A stretch of DNA of 64,000 bases from Comamonadaceae bacterium (GTDB taxonomy: Bacteria; Pseudomonadota; Gammaproteobacteria; Burkholderiales; Burkholderiaceae_C): contig JAIXRJ010000015.1 of NCBI GenBank assembly GCA_027485235.1, positions 1 to 64,000 on the forward strand. Direction: 5' to 3'. A program made the position numbers and the translations under genes. The notes beneath the pieces are model-generated. The model saw only the letters and a program-made list of their open reading frames with translations, was not told where the DNA came from and did no database searches. Positions 15,753-25,467 of the stretch are shown piece by piece (positions within the stretch are counted from its first letter, which is position 1; every line of letters begins with the position of its first letter).

Positions 15753-17105
15753 TTACTTCTGCAGCAGGGCGTTGATGCTTTGCAGGTCTTCGGCCTTGAG
15801 GGTGCCACTGGCCTGACGCAGTTTGAGCTGGCCGAGCAGCACGTCGTAACGGGCTTTGGCCAGATCGCGTTTGGTCTGGAACAACTGGCTTTGGCTGTTG
15901 AGCACGTCAATGTTGATGCGCACACCGACTTGGTAGCCCAACTTGTTGGCGTCCAGGGCCGCTTGGCTCGAGACTTCGGCTGCTTCCAGCGCCTTGACTT
16001 GACCAAGGCCCGATTGCAAGCCCAGATAAGCCACACGGGTGGCTTGGGCGACTTGGCGCTGCGCACCTTCCAGATCGTTGCGGGCTTTGTCTTCCAGGGC
16101 CAGAGTTTCGCGGATGCGGTTTTGGGTGGCAAAGCCGGCAAAGATCGGCATGTTGGCGGTGATGCCTGCGCTGGCGATGGTGATCTGGTTGTTGGCCGAG
16201 AGCGCCGCAATCGAGGTGCCGCCAATGTTCTTTTGGATGTTGTAGCCCAAGGTGAAGTCCACCGTGGGTTTGTGGCCGGCTTCGGCTTTGCTGGTTTCGA
16301 GTTTGGCGATGTCCAAGTTGATGCGCGCCTGCTGCAGGGCCGGGTGTGATTGCTCACCTTGGGCAATCCATTCCTCGGCATGGGCCCCAGCCACGGGGGG
16401 CAGCTTCGCTTGTGCGCTCAGGCTCAAAGGTGCGATGCCCGATTTGCCGACCAGCAGTTCCAAGGCCACTTTTTTGACCCGCAGATCGTTGTCGGCCGCG
16501 ATTTCTTGGGCGATCACCAAGTCGTAGCGGGCTTGGGCTTCGCGGGTGTCGGTGATGGTGGAGGTGCCCACTTCAAAGTTGCGTTTGGCGCTGGCCAGTT
16601 GTTCGGCCACCGCGGCTTTTTGGGCCTGCACAAAGGTCAGGCTTTGCTGCGCGGCCAGGACTTCGAAGTAGGCCTGTGTGGTGCGCACGATCAAATCTTG
16701 CTCGGCCTGTTTCAGGCTGAACTGGGCAATGTCCAGCGCTTTTTGGCTTTGCTGGTAAGCGGCGAGGTTGGCAGGGCGGTACAGCGGTTGGCTGGCATTG
16801 AGGCCTGTGGTGCGCGTGGTGTAGCCGTAATCGGAACTTGTTTGAGGTGAGATCTCCCGGTTCGAGCGAGTCACGCCCCCATTCAGGTTCACCGTGGGCA
16901 ACAAGGCCGCTTTGCCTTGATCGGCCTTGGCCTGGTTGGCCAAGAACTGCGACTTGGCCGATTGGTAAACCGCGTCATGCGTTTTGGCCATCTCGTACAT
17001 CTCAACCAGGCTTTGCGCCTGACCGGTGCCAGCGCAAGCCAGAGACACAAGCACCGCCAACGGCAATCGTTTGAACAATGGAGGAGTTGAGCGTTGGTGC
17101 TGCAT
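15753..17105 (-). CDS. tolC: TolC family outer membrane channel protein
   Basis: 450 residues from the ATG at 17105. The signal peptide is LPLAVLVSLACAGTGQAQS with cleavage after AQA. The two long OEP repeats of TolC follow: the first starts LVEMYEMAKTHDAVYQSAKS and the second at about residue 230. Alpha-helical barrel segments are rich in Ala, Gln and Lys, as expected for a trimeric periplasmic tunnel and outer membrane beta-barrel. Here it completes the AcrAB efflux pump encoded upstream in the same transcription unit and may also serve type I secretion. It is the last gene of the run and is followed by a strong terminator. Confidence 0.95.
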   Translation of the reverse strand: MQHQRSTPPLFKRLPLAVLVSLACAGTGQAQSLVEMYEMAKTHDAVYQSAKSQFLANQAKADQGKAALLPTVNLNGGVTRSNREISPQTSSDYGYTTRTTGLNASQPLYRPANLAAYQQSQKALDIAQFSLKQAEQDLIVRTTQAYFEVLAAQQSLTFVQAQKAAVAEQLASAKRNFEVGTSTITDTREAQARYDLVIAQEIAADNDLRVKKVALELLVGKSGIAPLSLSAQAKLPPVAGAHAEEWIAQGEQSHPALQQARINLDIAKLETSKAEAGHKPTVDFTLGYNIQKNIGGTSIAALSANNQITIASAGITANMPIFAGFATQNRIRETLALEDKARNDLEGAQRQVAQATRVAYLGLQSGLGQVKALEAAEVSSQAALDANKLGYQVGVRINIDVLNSQSQLFQTKRDLAKARYDVLLGQLKLRQASGTLKAEDLQSINALLQK

Positions 17106-17154
17106 GGGGTGCTTTCTGAGTGAGCGAAGAGGTGGCACGGTTCAGTGAACCGAA

Positions 17155-17484
17155 TCAATACACGGGAACCGTGGGGTCAACTTGCAAGGACCAGGCGTGG
17201 ATGCCGCCGGCCACGTTGACCACGTCATAGCCTTGTTGGGCCAAAAAGTGGGCGACTTGCTGGCTGCGTGCGCCGTGGTGGCACAAGCAGGCGATGGGCC
17301 GGGAGGCATCGAGTTCGGCCAGCCGGCCGGGGATGCTTTGCATGGGCATGTGCACCAGGTCCAAGTGCTCGGGTTTGGTGCTGGCGGTCTCGCATTCCCA
17401 GCTTTCGCGCACGTCCAGCAGCACGGGGCGCTGGCTTTGTTGCGCAGCCCAGTCCTTGAGTTGAGCGGGGGTGATTTGTTGCAT
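17155..17484 (-). CDS. Rhodanese-like sulfurtransferase domain protein
   Basis: 109 residues from the ATG at 17484, a single rhodanese domain. The substrate loop is CLCHHGARS, in which the first Cys after IA and the following C-x-H-x-G-x-R arrangement form the persulfide-carrying active site. LLDVRESWECE is the CH2A-type motif and VVNVAGGIHAW the C-terminal strand. It is cytoplasmic, with no signal peptide. It is sandwiched between the isoaspartyl methyltransferase-like gene and tolC, an arrangement I recall from other Burkholderiales, but its physiological sulfur acceptor is unknown. Confidence 0.9.
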   Translation of the reverse strand: MQQITPAQLKDWAAQQSQRPVLLDVRESWECETASTKPEHLDLVHMPMQSIPGRLAELDASRPIACLCHHGARSQQVAHFLAQQGYDVVNVAGGIHAWSLQVDPTVPVY

Positions 17485-17489
17485 GGCGA

Positions 17490-18149
17490 TCAGAACGTGA
17501 AGCGGGAAGGTTCGGCAAAACCGCACAGGCGCGGGGCGTTGCAGTCCCATGGCTCGGCGGTGGTGAAGCTGCTGTCGCTGCTGCGGGTGACCACGGTGGC
17601 GCGCATCATGGGCTCGTCGCCCACGATGGCGACCAGTTTGCCGCCCACTTTGAGCTGTTGCAGCAAAGCGGCAGGCACTTGTGCGACCGAGCCGCTGAGC
17701 AAAATGGCGTCAAAAGGACTGTCGGCGGCAGCGCCCAGACTGCCGTCGGCCACGCGCACGGTGGCGTTGCTGACGCCGGTTCTTTGCAAATGCGCTTGGG
17801 CCTGTGCTGCCAAAGCCGCATCGATTTCCAGGCTCAAGACGCTGGCCGCTTGGTGGGCCATCAAGGCGGCCATGAAGCCGGAGCCGGTGCCCACCTCCAG
17901 GACTTTGTCGGATTTTTGCAGGGCGAGTTCTTGCAGCAAGCGGGCTTGCACGCGGGGGGCCAGCATGGCTTGGCCGGTGCCTGCGCCCAAGGGGATCTCC
18001 ATGTCCACAAAGGCCAAGGCTTTGTGCGCCAGCGGCACAAAGTCTTCGCGGCGGACCACCGACAGCAGGCTCAGCACCTGGGTGTCCAGCACTTCCCAGG
18101 GGCGGATTTGCTGTTCGATCATGTTGAAACGGGCCTGGTTCAGATCCAT
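17490..18149 (-). CDS. Protein-L-isoaspartate O-methyltransferase family protein
   Basis: 219 residues. The SAM-binding motif I is VLEVGTGSGFMAA near residue 85, and LDTQVLSLLSVVRREDFVP at the N-terminus is typical of the PCMT family. True PCMT repairs isoaspartyl residues in aged proteins. This branch has a shorter N-terminus and the ending PRLCGFAEPSRFTF, so repair activity is probable but not proven. A Shine-Dalgarno GGAG precedes the start by about 7 bases. It lies 38 bp after acrB and 5 bp before the rhodanese gene, so it belongs to the efflux operon. Confidence 0.85.
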   Translation of the reverse strand: MDLNQARFNMIEQQIRPWEVLDTQVLSLLSVVRREDFVPLAHKALAFVDMEIPLGAGTGQAMLAPRVQARLLQELALQKSDKVLEVGTGSGFMAALMAHQAASVLSLEIDAALAAQAQAHLQRTGVSNATVRVADGSLGAAADSPFDAILLSGSVAQVPAALLQQLKVGGKLVAIVGDEPMMRATVVTRSSDSSFTTAEPWDCNAPRLCGFAEPSRFTF

Positions 18150-18187
18150 TTTTTTACTCCAGAGGGATTGTCAATGTCTGCACGATT

Positions 18188-21100
18188 TTACCGGTCTGAC
18201 CCTGCCGAGCCCTCAGCAGCGGGGGGCAGGCCCGCTTTTCGGCGCAGCCATTGCGCCAGATCGTCCATGTAGCAGTAAACGACCGGCACCACCACCAAGG
18301 TCAGCAGCGAGGAGGTGATGACCCCGCCAATCACGGCCTGCCCCATGGGCGCGCGTTGCTCGGCACCTTCGCTCAGTGCAAAGGCCAGCGGCACCATGCC
18401 AAAAATCATGGCCAAGGTGGTCATCAAAATGGGGCGCAGCCGCACTTTGGCCGCCAGCAGCAAGGCTTCGCTGCGCGCCAGCCCGTCCTCGCGGGCGCGG
18501 ATGGCAAAGTCCACCAGCAAGATGGCGTTTTTGGTGACCAGGCCCATGAGCATGATCACGCCGATGAGGGAGAACATCGACAAGGTTGAACGGAACGCCA
18601 TCAAGGCCAGCACCACGCCGATCAGGGTCAGCGGCAGGGAAGTCATCAAAGCCAGGGGCTGCAAGAAGCTTTTGAACTGGCTGGCCAAGATCATGTAGAT
18701 GAAGATCACCGCCATGGCCAGGGCCGACAAGGCGTAGCCAAAGGACTCGCCCATGTTTTTGGTCGCGCCACCAAAGCTGTAACGGTAGCCGGGTGGCAGG
18801 TTCAGGCTGTCCATGGCTTGGCGCACCTCGGCCGAGACCTCGCCCGGCGAGCGTCCGAACACGTTGGCGTTGATGGCGACCTCGCGCATCATGTCGCGGC
18901 GGTTGATCTGGTTGGAACCGGTGGTCTCACTCACGCGGGCCACCTGCCCCAGGCGCACGGTGCGCGCACTGCCATCGGGCGCGCTCACCATGAAAGGCAA
19001 GCGCTCCAGGTCTTGCGGGCTGTTGCGGGCCTCGGGCGCCAGGCGCACGTTCACGTCGTAGGTCTGGTCATTTGGGGCACGCCAGTTGCCCACGGTTTGC
19101 CCCGCCACCAAAATGCGCAGCGGTCCGGCCAGCTGCGCTGTGCCCAGCCCCAAGTCCGATGCCCCGTCGCGCAGCACTTCCACGCCGATGACGGGTTTGT
19201 TGGGTTTGACGCTGGAGTCCAGGTCCACCAAGCCGGGAATGCCCTGCACCTTGGCCAGGGCCAGCAGCGCCAAGCGCTCCAGCTCTTTTTGATCCGGCCC
19301 CTGCAGCGAAAACTCCACTTGCTTGTTGCCGCCAATGGCGTCGAGCAAACCGGCGTGCGTGACCGCGATGCCGGGCACCTGTTTGAGGCGCTCGCGCAGT
19401 GCAGCCGACATCTGGTCGGCGTTGCGGCTGCGGTTTTTGCGGTCGACCAGTCGGATGTAGAGGTTGACGTTGTTCTTGCCCTGCGCGTTGGCGGTGTTGA
19501 TGGTGCTGACGGTGTAGCGCACTTCCGGGAAATCGCGCAGGATGGCTTCGACTTGGCGGGTTTTGGCCTCGGTGGCTTCGAGCGAGGTGCCCACCGGGGT
19601 TTCGAACCTGACCGAGGTTTCAGAAAAGTCGGCTTTGGGCACGAACTCGGTGCCCAGCAAGCGGACCATGAAGACGCTGGCCACAAAAATGCCCAGCGCC
19701 ATCAACACGGTGGATTTTTTGTGCACCAGCGCCCAGCGCAAGATGCCTTGGTAGCCATCGGCCAAGCGCTCGGTGCCCCGCTCAAACCAGCCGGTCACGC
19801 GGCCAATGCTTTGGTTGTACCAGCCCACGGGGGCCTGGTTTTTGCCCAAGGCGTCGATCGCCGGGTCGTGCCAGATGCTCGAGAGCATGGGGTCGAGCGT
19901 GAAGCTCACAAACATCGAGATCATCACGGCCGCCACGATGGTGATGCCGAACTCGTGGAAGAACTTGCCGATGATGCCTTCCATGAAGCCGATGGGCAAA
20001 AACACCGCCACGATGGACAAGGTGGTGGCCAGCACAGCCAGGCCAATTTCTTGTGTGCCTTCCAGTGAAGCGCGGTAGGCGTTTTTGCCCATCTGCACAT
20101 GGCGCACGATGTTCTCGCGCACCACGATGGCGTCGTCGATCAAGAGGCCCACGCACAGGCTCAGGGCCATCAGGGTGATCATGTTGATGGTGAAGCCGAA
20201 CATCTGCATGAACATGAAGGTGCCGATCAGCGAGATCGGCAGCGTCAGGCCCGTGATGACGGTGGAGCGCCAGGAGTTGAGGAACAAAAACACGATCAGC
20301 ACCGTGAGGATGGCCCCCTCGATCAAGGTCTGGCGCACGTTGTTCACCGACACGCGGATGGGCCGCGAGCCGTCGGTGATGGGTTCAAGCCGCAGGCCCG
20401 CAGGCAGTTGGGCTTGCAACTCGGCCACGGCTTTGACCAGGCCATCGACCACCTGGATGGTGTTTTCGTCCTGTGACTTTTGCACCGACATCAAGAGCGT
20501 GCGCTGGCCGTTGTAGAGCGCCAGGTTTTCCAGCTCTTGCGCACCGTCTTGCACCGTGGCCACTTGCGACAGGCGAATGGGGCTGCCGTTTTTGCGCGCC
20601 ACGATGATGCGGCCAAAGTCCTCGGGTCTTTGCATGCGTGAGGTGATCTGCACCATGCGCTCTTGCTGCAGCGAGCGGATCGCGCCCACGGGCAAGTCCT
20701 GGTTTTCGTTGCGCACGGCAGTGACCACTTGTTCGGCTGTGACGCCCAGCGCTTCCATGTTGCCTGGGTTCAGATACAGGTTGATCTCGCGTTTGCTACC
20801 GCCCACCAAGGTGACCGAGCCCACACCACGCACGTTTTCGAGGCGTTTTTTGAGCACTTGCTCGGACCAGTTGGTCAACTCCACGGCGCTGAGCTGGTCA
20901 CCTTCCGGAATCACAGCCAGCGACCACACGGCGCGGCTGGAAGGGTCAAAGCGCAGCACCCGGGGTTCTTTGACTTCGGTGCGCAACAAGGGGCGCAGCG
21001 AGGCGACTTTTTCCCGCACATCTTCGGCCGCCTTGCGACCGTCGATTTGCAATTGGAATTCGATCACCACCACCGACTGGTTTTCGTAGCTGCGTGAGAT

Positions 21101-21340
21101 CAGGGCGCTGATGCCGGCGATCGAGTTGACGCCTTCCTCGATTTTTTTGGAGACCTCGCTCTCCACGATTTCGGGGGATGCGCCCGGGTATTCGGTGCTG
21201 ATGACCACCGCCGGGAAGTCGATGTTGGGAAATTGATCGACTTTGAGGCGCTGGAAAGAAAAAATGCCCATCACCACCAAGGCCAACATGACCATGGTGG
21301 CAAACACCGGGTTTTGCAAACTGACGCGGGTGAACCACAT
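18188..21340 (-). CDS. RND efflux transporter, inner membrane pump (AcrB/MexB/MdtB type)
   Basis: 1050 residues from the ATG at 21340, the normal RND length. It is a trimeric drug/proton antiporter. There are two six-helix halves, each with a large periplasmic loop: TM1 is near residues 10-30 ([20 protein letters not shown]), and TM4 carries the proton-relay [17 protein letters not shown] (paired Asp). SGSAEI-like loops and the second-half [16 protein letters not shown] are also present. It extrudes hydrophobic compounds from the periplasm through TolC. It is 13 bp downstream of acrA in the tetR-acrA-acrB-pcm-rhodanese-tolC operon. Substrate range cannot be read; the plain hydrophobe (HAE1) group is favoured over heavy-metal pumps because metal-binding Met/Glu motifs are absent. 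Confidence 0.93.
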   Translation of the reverse strand: MWFTRVSLQNPVFATMVMLALVVMGIFSFQRLKVDQFPNIDFPAVVISTEYPGASPEIVESEVSKKIEEGVNSIAGISALISRSYENQSVVVIEFQLQIDGRKAAEDVREKVASLRPLLRTEVKEPRVLRFDPSSRAVWSLAVIPEGDQLSAVELTNWSEQVLKKRLENVRGVGSVTLVGGSKREINLYLNPGNMEALGVTAEQVVTAVRNENQDLPVGAIRSLQQERMVQITSRMQRPEDFGRIIVARKNGSPIRLSQVATVQDGAQELENLALYNGQRTLLMSVQKSQDENTIQVVDGLVKAVAELQAQLPAGLRLEPITDGSRPIRVSVNNVRQTLIEGAILTVLIVFLFLNSWRSTVITGLTLPISLIGTFMFMQMFGFTINMITLMALSLCVGLLIDDAIVVRENIVRHVQMGKNAYRASLEGTQEIGLAVLATTLSIVAVFLPIGFMEGIIGKFFHEFGITIVAAVMISMFVSFTLDPMLSSIWHDPAIDALGKNQAPVGWYNQSIGRVTGWFERGTERLADGYQGILRWALVHKKSTVLMALGIFVASVFMVRLLGTEFVPKADFSETSVRFETPVGTSLEATEAKTRQVEAILRDFPEVRYTVSTINTANAQGKNNVNLYIRLVDRKNRSRNADQMSAALRERLKQVPGIAVTHAGLLDAIGGNKQVEFSLQGPDQKELERLALLALAKVQGIPGLVDLDSSVKPNKPVIGVEVLRDGASDLGLGTAQLAGPLRILVAGQTVGNWRAPNDQTYDVNVRLAPEARNSPQDLERLPFMVSAPDGSARTVRLGQVARVSETTGSNQINRRDMMREVAINANVFGRSPGEVSAEVRQAMDSLNLPPGYRYSFGGATKNMGESFGYALSALAMAVIFIYMILASQFKSFLQPLALMTSLPLTLIGVVLALMAFRSTLSMFSLIGVIMLMGLVTKNAILLVDFAIRAREDGLARSEALLLAAKVRLRPILMTTLAMIFGMVPLAFALSEGAEQRAPMGQAVIGGVITSSLLTLVVVPVVYCYMDDLAQWLRRKAGLPPAAEGSAGSDR

Positions 21341-21353
21341 GCTGTAAACCCTC

Positions 21354-22472
21354 TCAGCGGGCCGTGGCCGTGATCTTGATCTGCACACCTTCGCGCAAGG
21401 CCCCCGCGCTGGCCGTCAGCACTTGCGCGCCTTCGCTCAGGCCTTCGACGGCCACCAGGGTTTGGCCTCTGACTTCAGAGCGGGCGCCGAGTTTGACGGG
21501 CACGTGGCGCACCGCTGCTTGTTCGATCACTTGCACATAAGGCTGCGGTTTGTCGGTGCGCACGCTGCCCATCGGCACGGCCATGGCCTGCACGCTTTGG
21601 GTGCCCAACGACCCTTCGGCAAACAAGCCTTGGCGCAAACCTTCGCGACCGGCCACGCCCAGGTAAACCAGCACACTGCGGCTGCCGGCTTGGGCGCTCG
21701 GGTTGATGCGCAGCACACGGGCCTCCACCGGGACGCTCAGGCCTTCGACTTGCAACTGGGCCTTCATGCCGACGCGCACCTGGGCGGCCTCGATGGCGGG
21801 CAGGGCGGCTTCGAGCTCGAGTTGCGAGAGGTTGACGATCTCGACAATGCGGGCATCGATGCCCACGCGCTCACCGGCTTGCGCCAAGCGCTGCGCAATC
21901 TGCCCGGCAAAAGGGGCTTTGAGGCTGGCGTCGTCGAGCGCCTTGGTGGCCACATCGAGTGCGGCCACGGAGGCCATGTGGGTGGCTTTGGCCCCGTTCA
22001 AAGAAGCTTGCGAGGTGATCAAGGCGGTCTGCGAGATGAAGCCTTGCTCCACCAGCGACTTGTTGTTGTCGAATTGGCGTTGGGCGATGTCGACCTGCGC
22101 CTTGGCGGCATCGGCTTGCTGTTGGGCTTGGCGTTGTCGGGCTTGGTATTCGACAGGGTCCACACGGGCCACCACCTGACCGGCTTGCACGGTGTCGCCT
22201 TCACGCACGCTCAGGGCCACCAGTTCCCCGGCGACGCGGGCCTTGATGAAAGCGCTTTGCGAGGCCTTGAGGGCGCCGGACACCGGCAGCCCCAAGGCAA
22301 AGGCTTGGGTTTGGGCGGTGAAGACATCGGTGCGGGCCAACTCCATCACGGGTGCGGCGCTGGTGACGGCGGGTGGCTTGGTCGCTTGGCGTTGGCCCAG
22401 CAGACGGACGCCTCCGGCCAGCAGCACAGCGATGGCCACACCCGACAAGATCCAAAGGGTTGATTTTTTCAT
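21354..22472 (-). CDS. RND efflux membrane fusion protein (periplasmic adaptor)
   Basis: 372 residues. The N-terminal signal anchor is LWILSGVAIAVLLAGGVRLL. The biotinyl-lipoyl-like half SAFIKARVAGELVALSVREGDTV follows, then a long helical hairpin rich in Gln and Ala (about residues 105-170), the second lipoyl half APFAGQIAQRLAQAGERV, and beta-barrel and membrane-proximal domains to the end. It bridges the RND pump and TolC. No lipobox Cys is present, so it is anchored by its N-terminal helix and not by lipid. It is encoded 6 bp after the TetR regulator and 13 bp before the pump. Confidence 0.93.
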   Translation of the reverse strand: MKKSTLWILSGVAIAVLLAGGVRLLGQRQATKPPAVTSAAPVMELARTDVFTAQTQAFALGLPVSGALKASQSAFIKARVAGELVALSVREGDTVQAGQVVARVDPVEYQARQRQAQQQADAAKAQVDIAQRQFDNNKSLVEQGFISQTALITSQASLNGAKATHMASVAALDVATKALDDASLKAPFAGQIAQRLAQAGERVGIDARIVEIVNLSQLELEAALPAIEAAQVRVGMKAQLQVEGLSVPVEARVLRINPSAQAGSRSVLVYLGVAGREGLRQGLFAEGSLGTQSVQAMAVPMGSVRTDKPQPYVQVIEQAAVRHVPVKLGARSEVRGQTLVAVEGLSEGAQVLTASAGALREGVQIKITATAR

Positions 22473-22478
22473 GGCAGC

Positions 22479-23120
22479 TCAAGCAGTAGACAAACCGCGC
22501 ACCAGCAACTGGGCGTGTTGGGAAATGAATTGTTCGGGATCGATCTGTTCGCTCGCCGGACAGCAAGGGCCCATGGAGTGTTTCCACATGACCAGAAACA
22601 GCAGGGGTGCCATCAGGGAGTGCAGGGCCAATTCGATGTTCATGCGGCGCAATTCGCCCCGCTCAAGGCCTCTTTGCAAGGCATAACGCACCAGCGCTTG
22701 CCCGGGCTCGATCACTTCATGGCGGTAAAAAGCGGCCAGCTCTGGAAAGTTGCTGGCTTCGCTCATCACCAGTTTGGAGATGCCCGAGGCCTTGGTGGCA
22801 CCATAACGACGCCACCACTGGAGCAGCATCCATTCCAGCAATTCGCCCGTGGGCCCTTGGAATTGCGCGACCTCGGCAGCGCCTTGCGTGACGGGTGCGA
22901 CCACGTTCTCGCGCACCACCGCTTTGAAGAGGTCTTCTTTGCTGGGGAAATACAAAAACAAGGTGCCCTTGGAAACGCCAGCCCGGGCAGCCACCTCTTC
23001 CACGCGCGTGGCCGCATAGCCTTTTTCGACGAACAAATCCAAAGCCGCCTCCAGGAGTTCTCCGGGGCGGTCTTGTTTGCGGCGTTCGCGTTTGGGGTGG
23101 GCAGATGCTTCGGTGTTCAC
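22479..23120 (-). CDS. TetR/AcrR family transcriptional repressor
   Basis: 213 residues if translation starts at the GTG at 23120; a longer frame upstream would run through the operator and promoter, so it is rejected. The N-terminal helix-turn-helix is AATRVEEVAARAGVSKGTLFLYF followed by KEDLFKAVV, the TetR signature. The C-terminal ligand domain is helical and ends with a Leu/Met-rich dimer helix (LALHSLMAPLLFLVMWKHSM). It heads the efflux operon and has a palindrome directly downstream of its -10 box, so it most likely represses itself and the pump until an effluxed ligand binds. Confidence 0.9.
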   Translation of the reverse strand: MNTEASAHPKRERRKQDRPGELLEAALDLFVEKGYAATRVEEVAARAGVSKGTLFLYFPSKEDLFKAVVRENVVAPVTQGAAEVAQFQGPTGELLEWMLLQWWRRYGATKASGISKLVMSEASNFPELAAFYRHEVIEPGQALVRYALQRGLERGELRRMNIELALHSLMAPLLFLVMWKHSMGPCCPASEQIDPEQFISQHAQLLVRGLSTA

Positions 23121-23139
23121 ACAAACCAGATGGCTAATG

Positions 23140-23153
23140 ACTAACTGGTTAGT
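23140..23153. promoter_or_regulatory. Palindromic operator for the TetR-type repressor
   Basis: ACTAAC-TG-GTTAGT is a perfect 6-bp inverted repeat with a 2-nt centre. It begins at the base next to the -10 box, spans the likely transcription start and lies 20 bp before the regulator's GTG. Size and position fit autoregulation by the AcrR-like protein. Confidence 0.7.
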
Positions 23154-23182
23154 AATGTAGTGCTTGCCCCAAAGTCCGTCAA
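23154..23182 (-). promoter_or_regulatory. Promoter of the tetR-efflux-tolC operon
   Basis: On the minus strand: -35 TTGACG (23177-23182), a 17-nt spacer and -10 TACATT (23154-23159), adjoining the palindromic operator. Confidence 0.65.
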
Positions 23183-23218
23183 GCCGATGGGACACCCCCG
23201 CAGGTCAAGCGCAGGACA

Positions 23219-23239
23219 AGAAAAAGGGGCCGAAGCCCC
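23219..23239 (-). terminator. Intrinsic terminator of gcdH
   Basis: In the minus direction: GGGGC, tetraloop TTCG, GCCCC (complement of 23226-23239) followed by five T. It lies 22 bp after the gcdH stop and separates it from the efflux promoter. Confidence 0.8.
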
Positions 23240-23261
23240 AGAGTCGGCTTGCGTTCGGCGC

Positions 23262-24449
23262 TCAATTCGAAAAAGCAGGAATCCCGGTGATGGCGCGGCC
23301 CAAAATCAGGGCGTGCACATCGTGCGTGCCTTCGTAGGTGTTGACCACTTCCAGGTTCACCAGGTGGCGGGCCACACCGTATTCGGCGCTGATGCCGTTG
23401 CCGCCCATCATGTCGCGGGCCAGGCGGGCGATGTCCAGCGCCTTGCCGCAGCTGTTGCGCTTGAGGATGGAGGTCAGGTCCACCGAAGCGGTGCCTTCGT
23501 CCTTCATGCGGCCCAGGCGCAGGCAGCCTTGCAGGCCCAGGCTGATTTCGGTCAGCATGTCGGCCAGCTTTTTCTGGATCAGCTGGTTGGCAGCCAAGGG
23601 GCGGCCAAATTGCTGGCGGTCCATCACGTACTGACGGGCGCGGGTATAGCAGTCTTCAGCAGCGCCCAGAGCGCCCCAGGCGATGCCGTAGCGGGCGCTG
23701 TTCAGGCAAGTGAACGGGCCTTTCAAGCCGCGTACTTCGGGGAAGGCGTTTTCTTCAGGGCAGAAGACTTCGTCCATGACGATCTCGCCGGTGATCGAGG
23801 CGCGCAGGCCGACCTTGCCGTGCACGGCGGGGGCGGACAGGCCTTTCCAGCCTTTTTCGAGGATGAAGCCGCGAATGGCCCCTTCATCGTCCTTGGCCCA
23901 GACCACAAACACGTCGGCGATGGGGCTGTTGGTGATCCACATCTTGGCGCCGCTCAAGGAGTAGCCGCCGGGCACTTTCTTGGCGCGGGTGATCATGCTG
24001 CCGGGGTCGGAGCCGTGGTTGGGTTCGGTCAAGCCAAAGCAACCAACCCACTCGCCACGGGCCAGCTTGGGCAGGTACTTTTGCTTTTGGGCTTCGGTGC
24101 CGAAGTCGTTGATGGGCAACATCACCAAAGAAGACTGCACGCTCATCATCGAGCGGTAGCCCGAGTCCACGCGCTCAACTTCGCGCGCGACCAGGCCGTA
24201 GCAAACATAGTTCAGTCCCGCGCCGCCGTACTGCTCGGGGATGGTGGCACCCAAGAGGCCCAGCTCGCCCATTTCGTTGAAGATGGCGCGGTCGGTGGTC
24301 TCGTTCAAAAAGGCGTCGGTCACGCGGGGCAACAGGCGTTCCTGGCAGTAGGCGCGGGCGGCTTCTTGCACTTGGCGCTCGTCGTCGGTCAGTTGTGCGC
24401 TGAGCTGAAAGGGGTCTTCCCAGCTGAAGGTGTTTTTGGGGGCGGCCAT
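23262..24449 (-). CDS. gcdH: Glutaryl-CoA dehydrogenase
   Basis: 395 residues. This FAD-dependent acyl-CoA dehydrogenase oxidises and decarboxylates glutaryl-CoA to crotonyl-CoA in lysine, tryptophan and aromatic-acid breakdown, passing electrons to ETF. Features are [19 protein letters not shown], the FAD-contacting [17 protein letters not shown] near residue 135, and the catalytic base in [11 protein letters not shown] near residue 370 (Glu). The Arg in [13 protein letters not shown], which distinguishes glutaryl-CoA from simple acyl-CoA dehydrogenases, is also present. A GGAG site stands about 8 bases before the ATG. It is divergent from a LysR gene that probably controls it, and it ends at a strong terminator. 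Confidence 0.95.
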   Translation of the reverse strand: MAAPKNTFSWEDPFQLSAQLTDDERQVQEAARAYCQERLLPRVTDAFLNETTDRAIFNEMGELGLLGATIPEQYGGAGLNYVCYGLVAREVERVDSGYRSMMSVQSSLVMLPINDFGTEAQKQKYLPKLARGEWVGCFGLTEPNHGSDPGSMITRAKKVPGGYSLSGAKMWITNSPIADVFVVWAKDDEGAIRGFILEKGWKGLSAPAVHGKVGLRASITGEIVMDEVFCPEENAFPEVRGLKGPFTCLNSARYGIAWGALGAAEDCYTRARQYVMDRQQFGRPLAANQLIQKKLADMLTEISLGLQGCLRLGRMKDEGTASVDLTSILKRNSCGKALDIARLARDMMGGNGISAEYGVARHLVNLEVVNTYEGTHDVHALILGRAITGIPAFSN

Positions 24450-24511
24450 GGTGGGTGTCTCCGTAAAAAAATCTTGATTGGATTGTCATGCTGAGATGAA
24501 TAGTTGTCTAA

Positions 24512-24534
24512 TATTGATTACCTATCCATCAATA
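24512..24534. promoter_or_regulatory. Inverted repeat between gcdH and lysR (LysR-type binding site)
   Basis: TATTGAT-N9-ATCAATA is a perfect 7-bp inverted repeat containing a T-N11-A core typical of LysR regulators. It lies 15 bp before the lysR start and overlaps a weak plus-strand promoter (TTGATT at 24515 with TATTTT 18 nt on), so autorepression of lysR and activation of gcdH are both possible. Confidence 0.6.
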
Positions 24535-24548
24535 CATTATTTTAATTC

Positions 24549-25439
24549 ATGGAATTTCGTCACCTGCGCTATTTCCTCATGCTGGCCGAAGAGCTGCACT
24601 TTGGCCGCGCGGCCCAGCGCCTGTCCATCTCGCAGCCGCCGCTCAGCCTGAACATCCAGCAGCTCGAAGCCTCGGTGGGTGCGCAGTTGTTCACCCGCAA
24701 CAGCCGGGGCGTGCAGCTCACGGCGGCGGGCCAGACCTTTGTGCCGGCTGCTCGGGCTTTGCTGGCGCAGGCCAGTGCCGTGGCGCGTGAGGCACGCGAT
24801 GTGGCAGAGGGCCAGTCGGGCCAGCTGCACATCGGTTTTGCCGGGACCATGTTGTATTGCGGCCTGCCGCAAATCTTGAGCCGTTTTCAGCTCAGCCACC
24901 CGCGTTTGCGTTTGGTGCTGCGCGAGCTGAGTTCGACCGAGCAATTGTCGGACTTGCTGCGCGATCGCCTGGATGTGGGCTTTGTGCACACGCCCCGGGT
25001 GCCGCCGGGTTTTGAGCAGATTCTGGTGGCCAGCCAGACCTGGGTGGCGTGTTTGCCTGCCAGCCACCCTTTGGCGGGCGCGTCCAGCATCGGCCTGGGG
25101 GAGCTGGCCGGGCAAGACCTGGTGGTGGTGTCCCGCACCGTGTCGCCCGATTACCACGAACGCATCGTGATGCTGTGCGAACAGGCCGGTTGGATGCCGC
25201 AGGTGGTGCACGAGCTGCGCCATTGGCTGAGCGTGGTGTCTTTGGTCTCGCAAGGCTTGGGCGTGGCCCTGGTGCCGCAGGCCCTGCAGCAGTCGGCCCT
25301 GGCGGGCGCGGTGTTCGTCCCGCTGCGCGAGGTGGATGCCCGTTACGACACCCGATGCTTGTGGCGCAGCGACCGAGACCAGACCGCGCTGGGGGACTTT
25401 GTGCAGGCGGTGCAGGGCGGGCTGCTCCCTCACGGATAA
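24549..25439 (+). CDS. LysR family transcriptional regulator
   Basis: 296 residues, normal LTTR length. The N-terminal winged helix-turn-helix MEFRHLRYFLMLAEELHFGRAA, then LSISQPPLSLNIQQLE and LFTRNSRG, is typical of the BenM/CatM-like branch (FGRAAQRL). The effector domain runs from about residue 90 to 290. It is divergent from gcdH with a T-N11-A palindrome between them, so glutarate or aromatic-acid-derived CoA metabolism is its likely regulon. The inducer is unknown. msrA follows 28 bp downstream on the same strand and may be read through. Confidence 0.9.
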   Translation: MEFRHLRYFLMLAEELHFGRAAQRLSISQPPLSLNIQQLEASVGAQLFTRNSRGVQLTAAGQTFVPAARALLAQASAVAREARDVAEGQSGQLHIGFAGTMLYCGLPQILSRFQLSHPRLRLVLRELSSTEQLSDLLRDRLDVGFVHTPRVPPGFEQILVASQTWVACLPASHPLAGASSIGLGELAGQDLVVVSRTVSPDYHERIVMLCEQAGWMPQVVHELRHWLSVVSLVSQGLGVALVPQALQQSALAGAVFVPLREVDARYDTRCLWRSDRDQTALGDFVQAVQGGLLPHG

Positions 25440-25467
25440 TCCTAACCCTGTGCAACAAGGAACCCAC

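Noticed and set aside
23160-24494. 444-codon plus-strand frame opposite gcdH
   Set aside because: Shadow of gcdH; it would also run through a terminator and the tetR promoter.
25408-25436. REP-like CAGGGCGGGCTGCTCCC string in the lysR tail
   Set aside because: It has an internal insertion relative to the REP core and lies in coding sequence; likely chance in GC-rich DNA.
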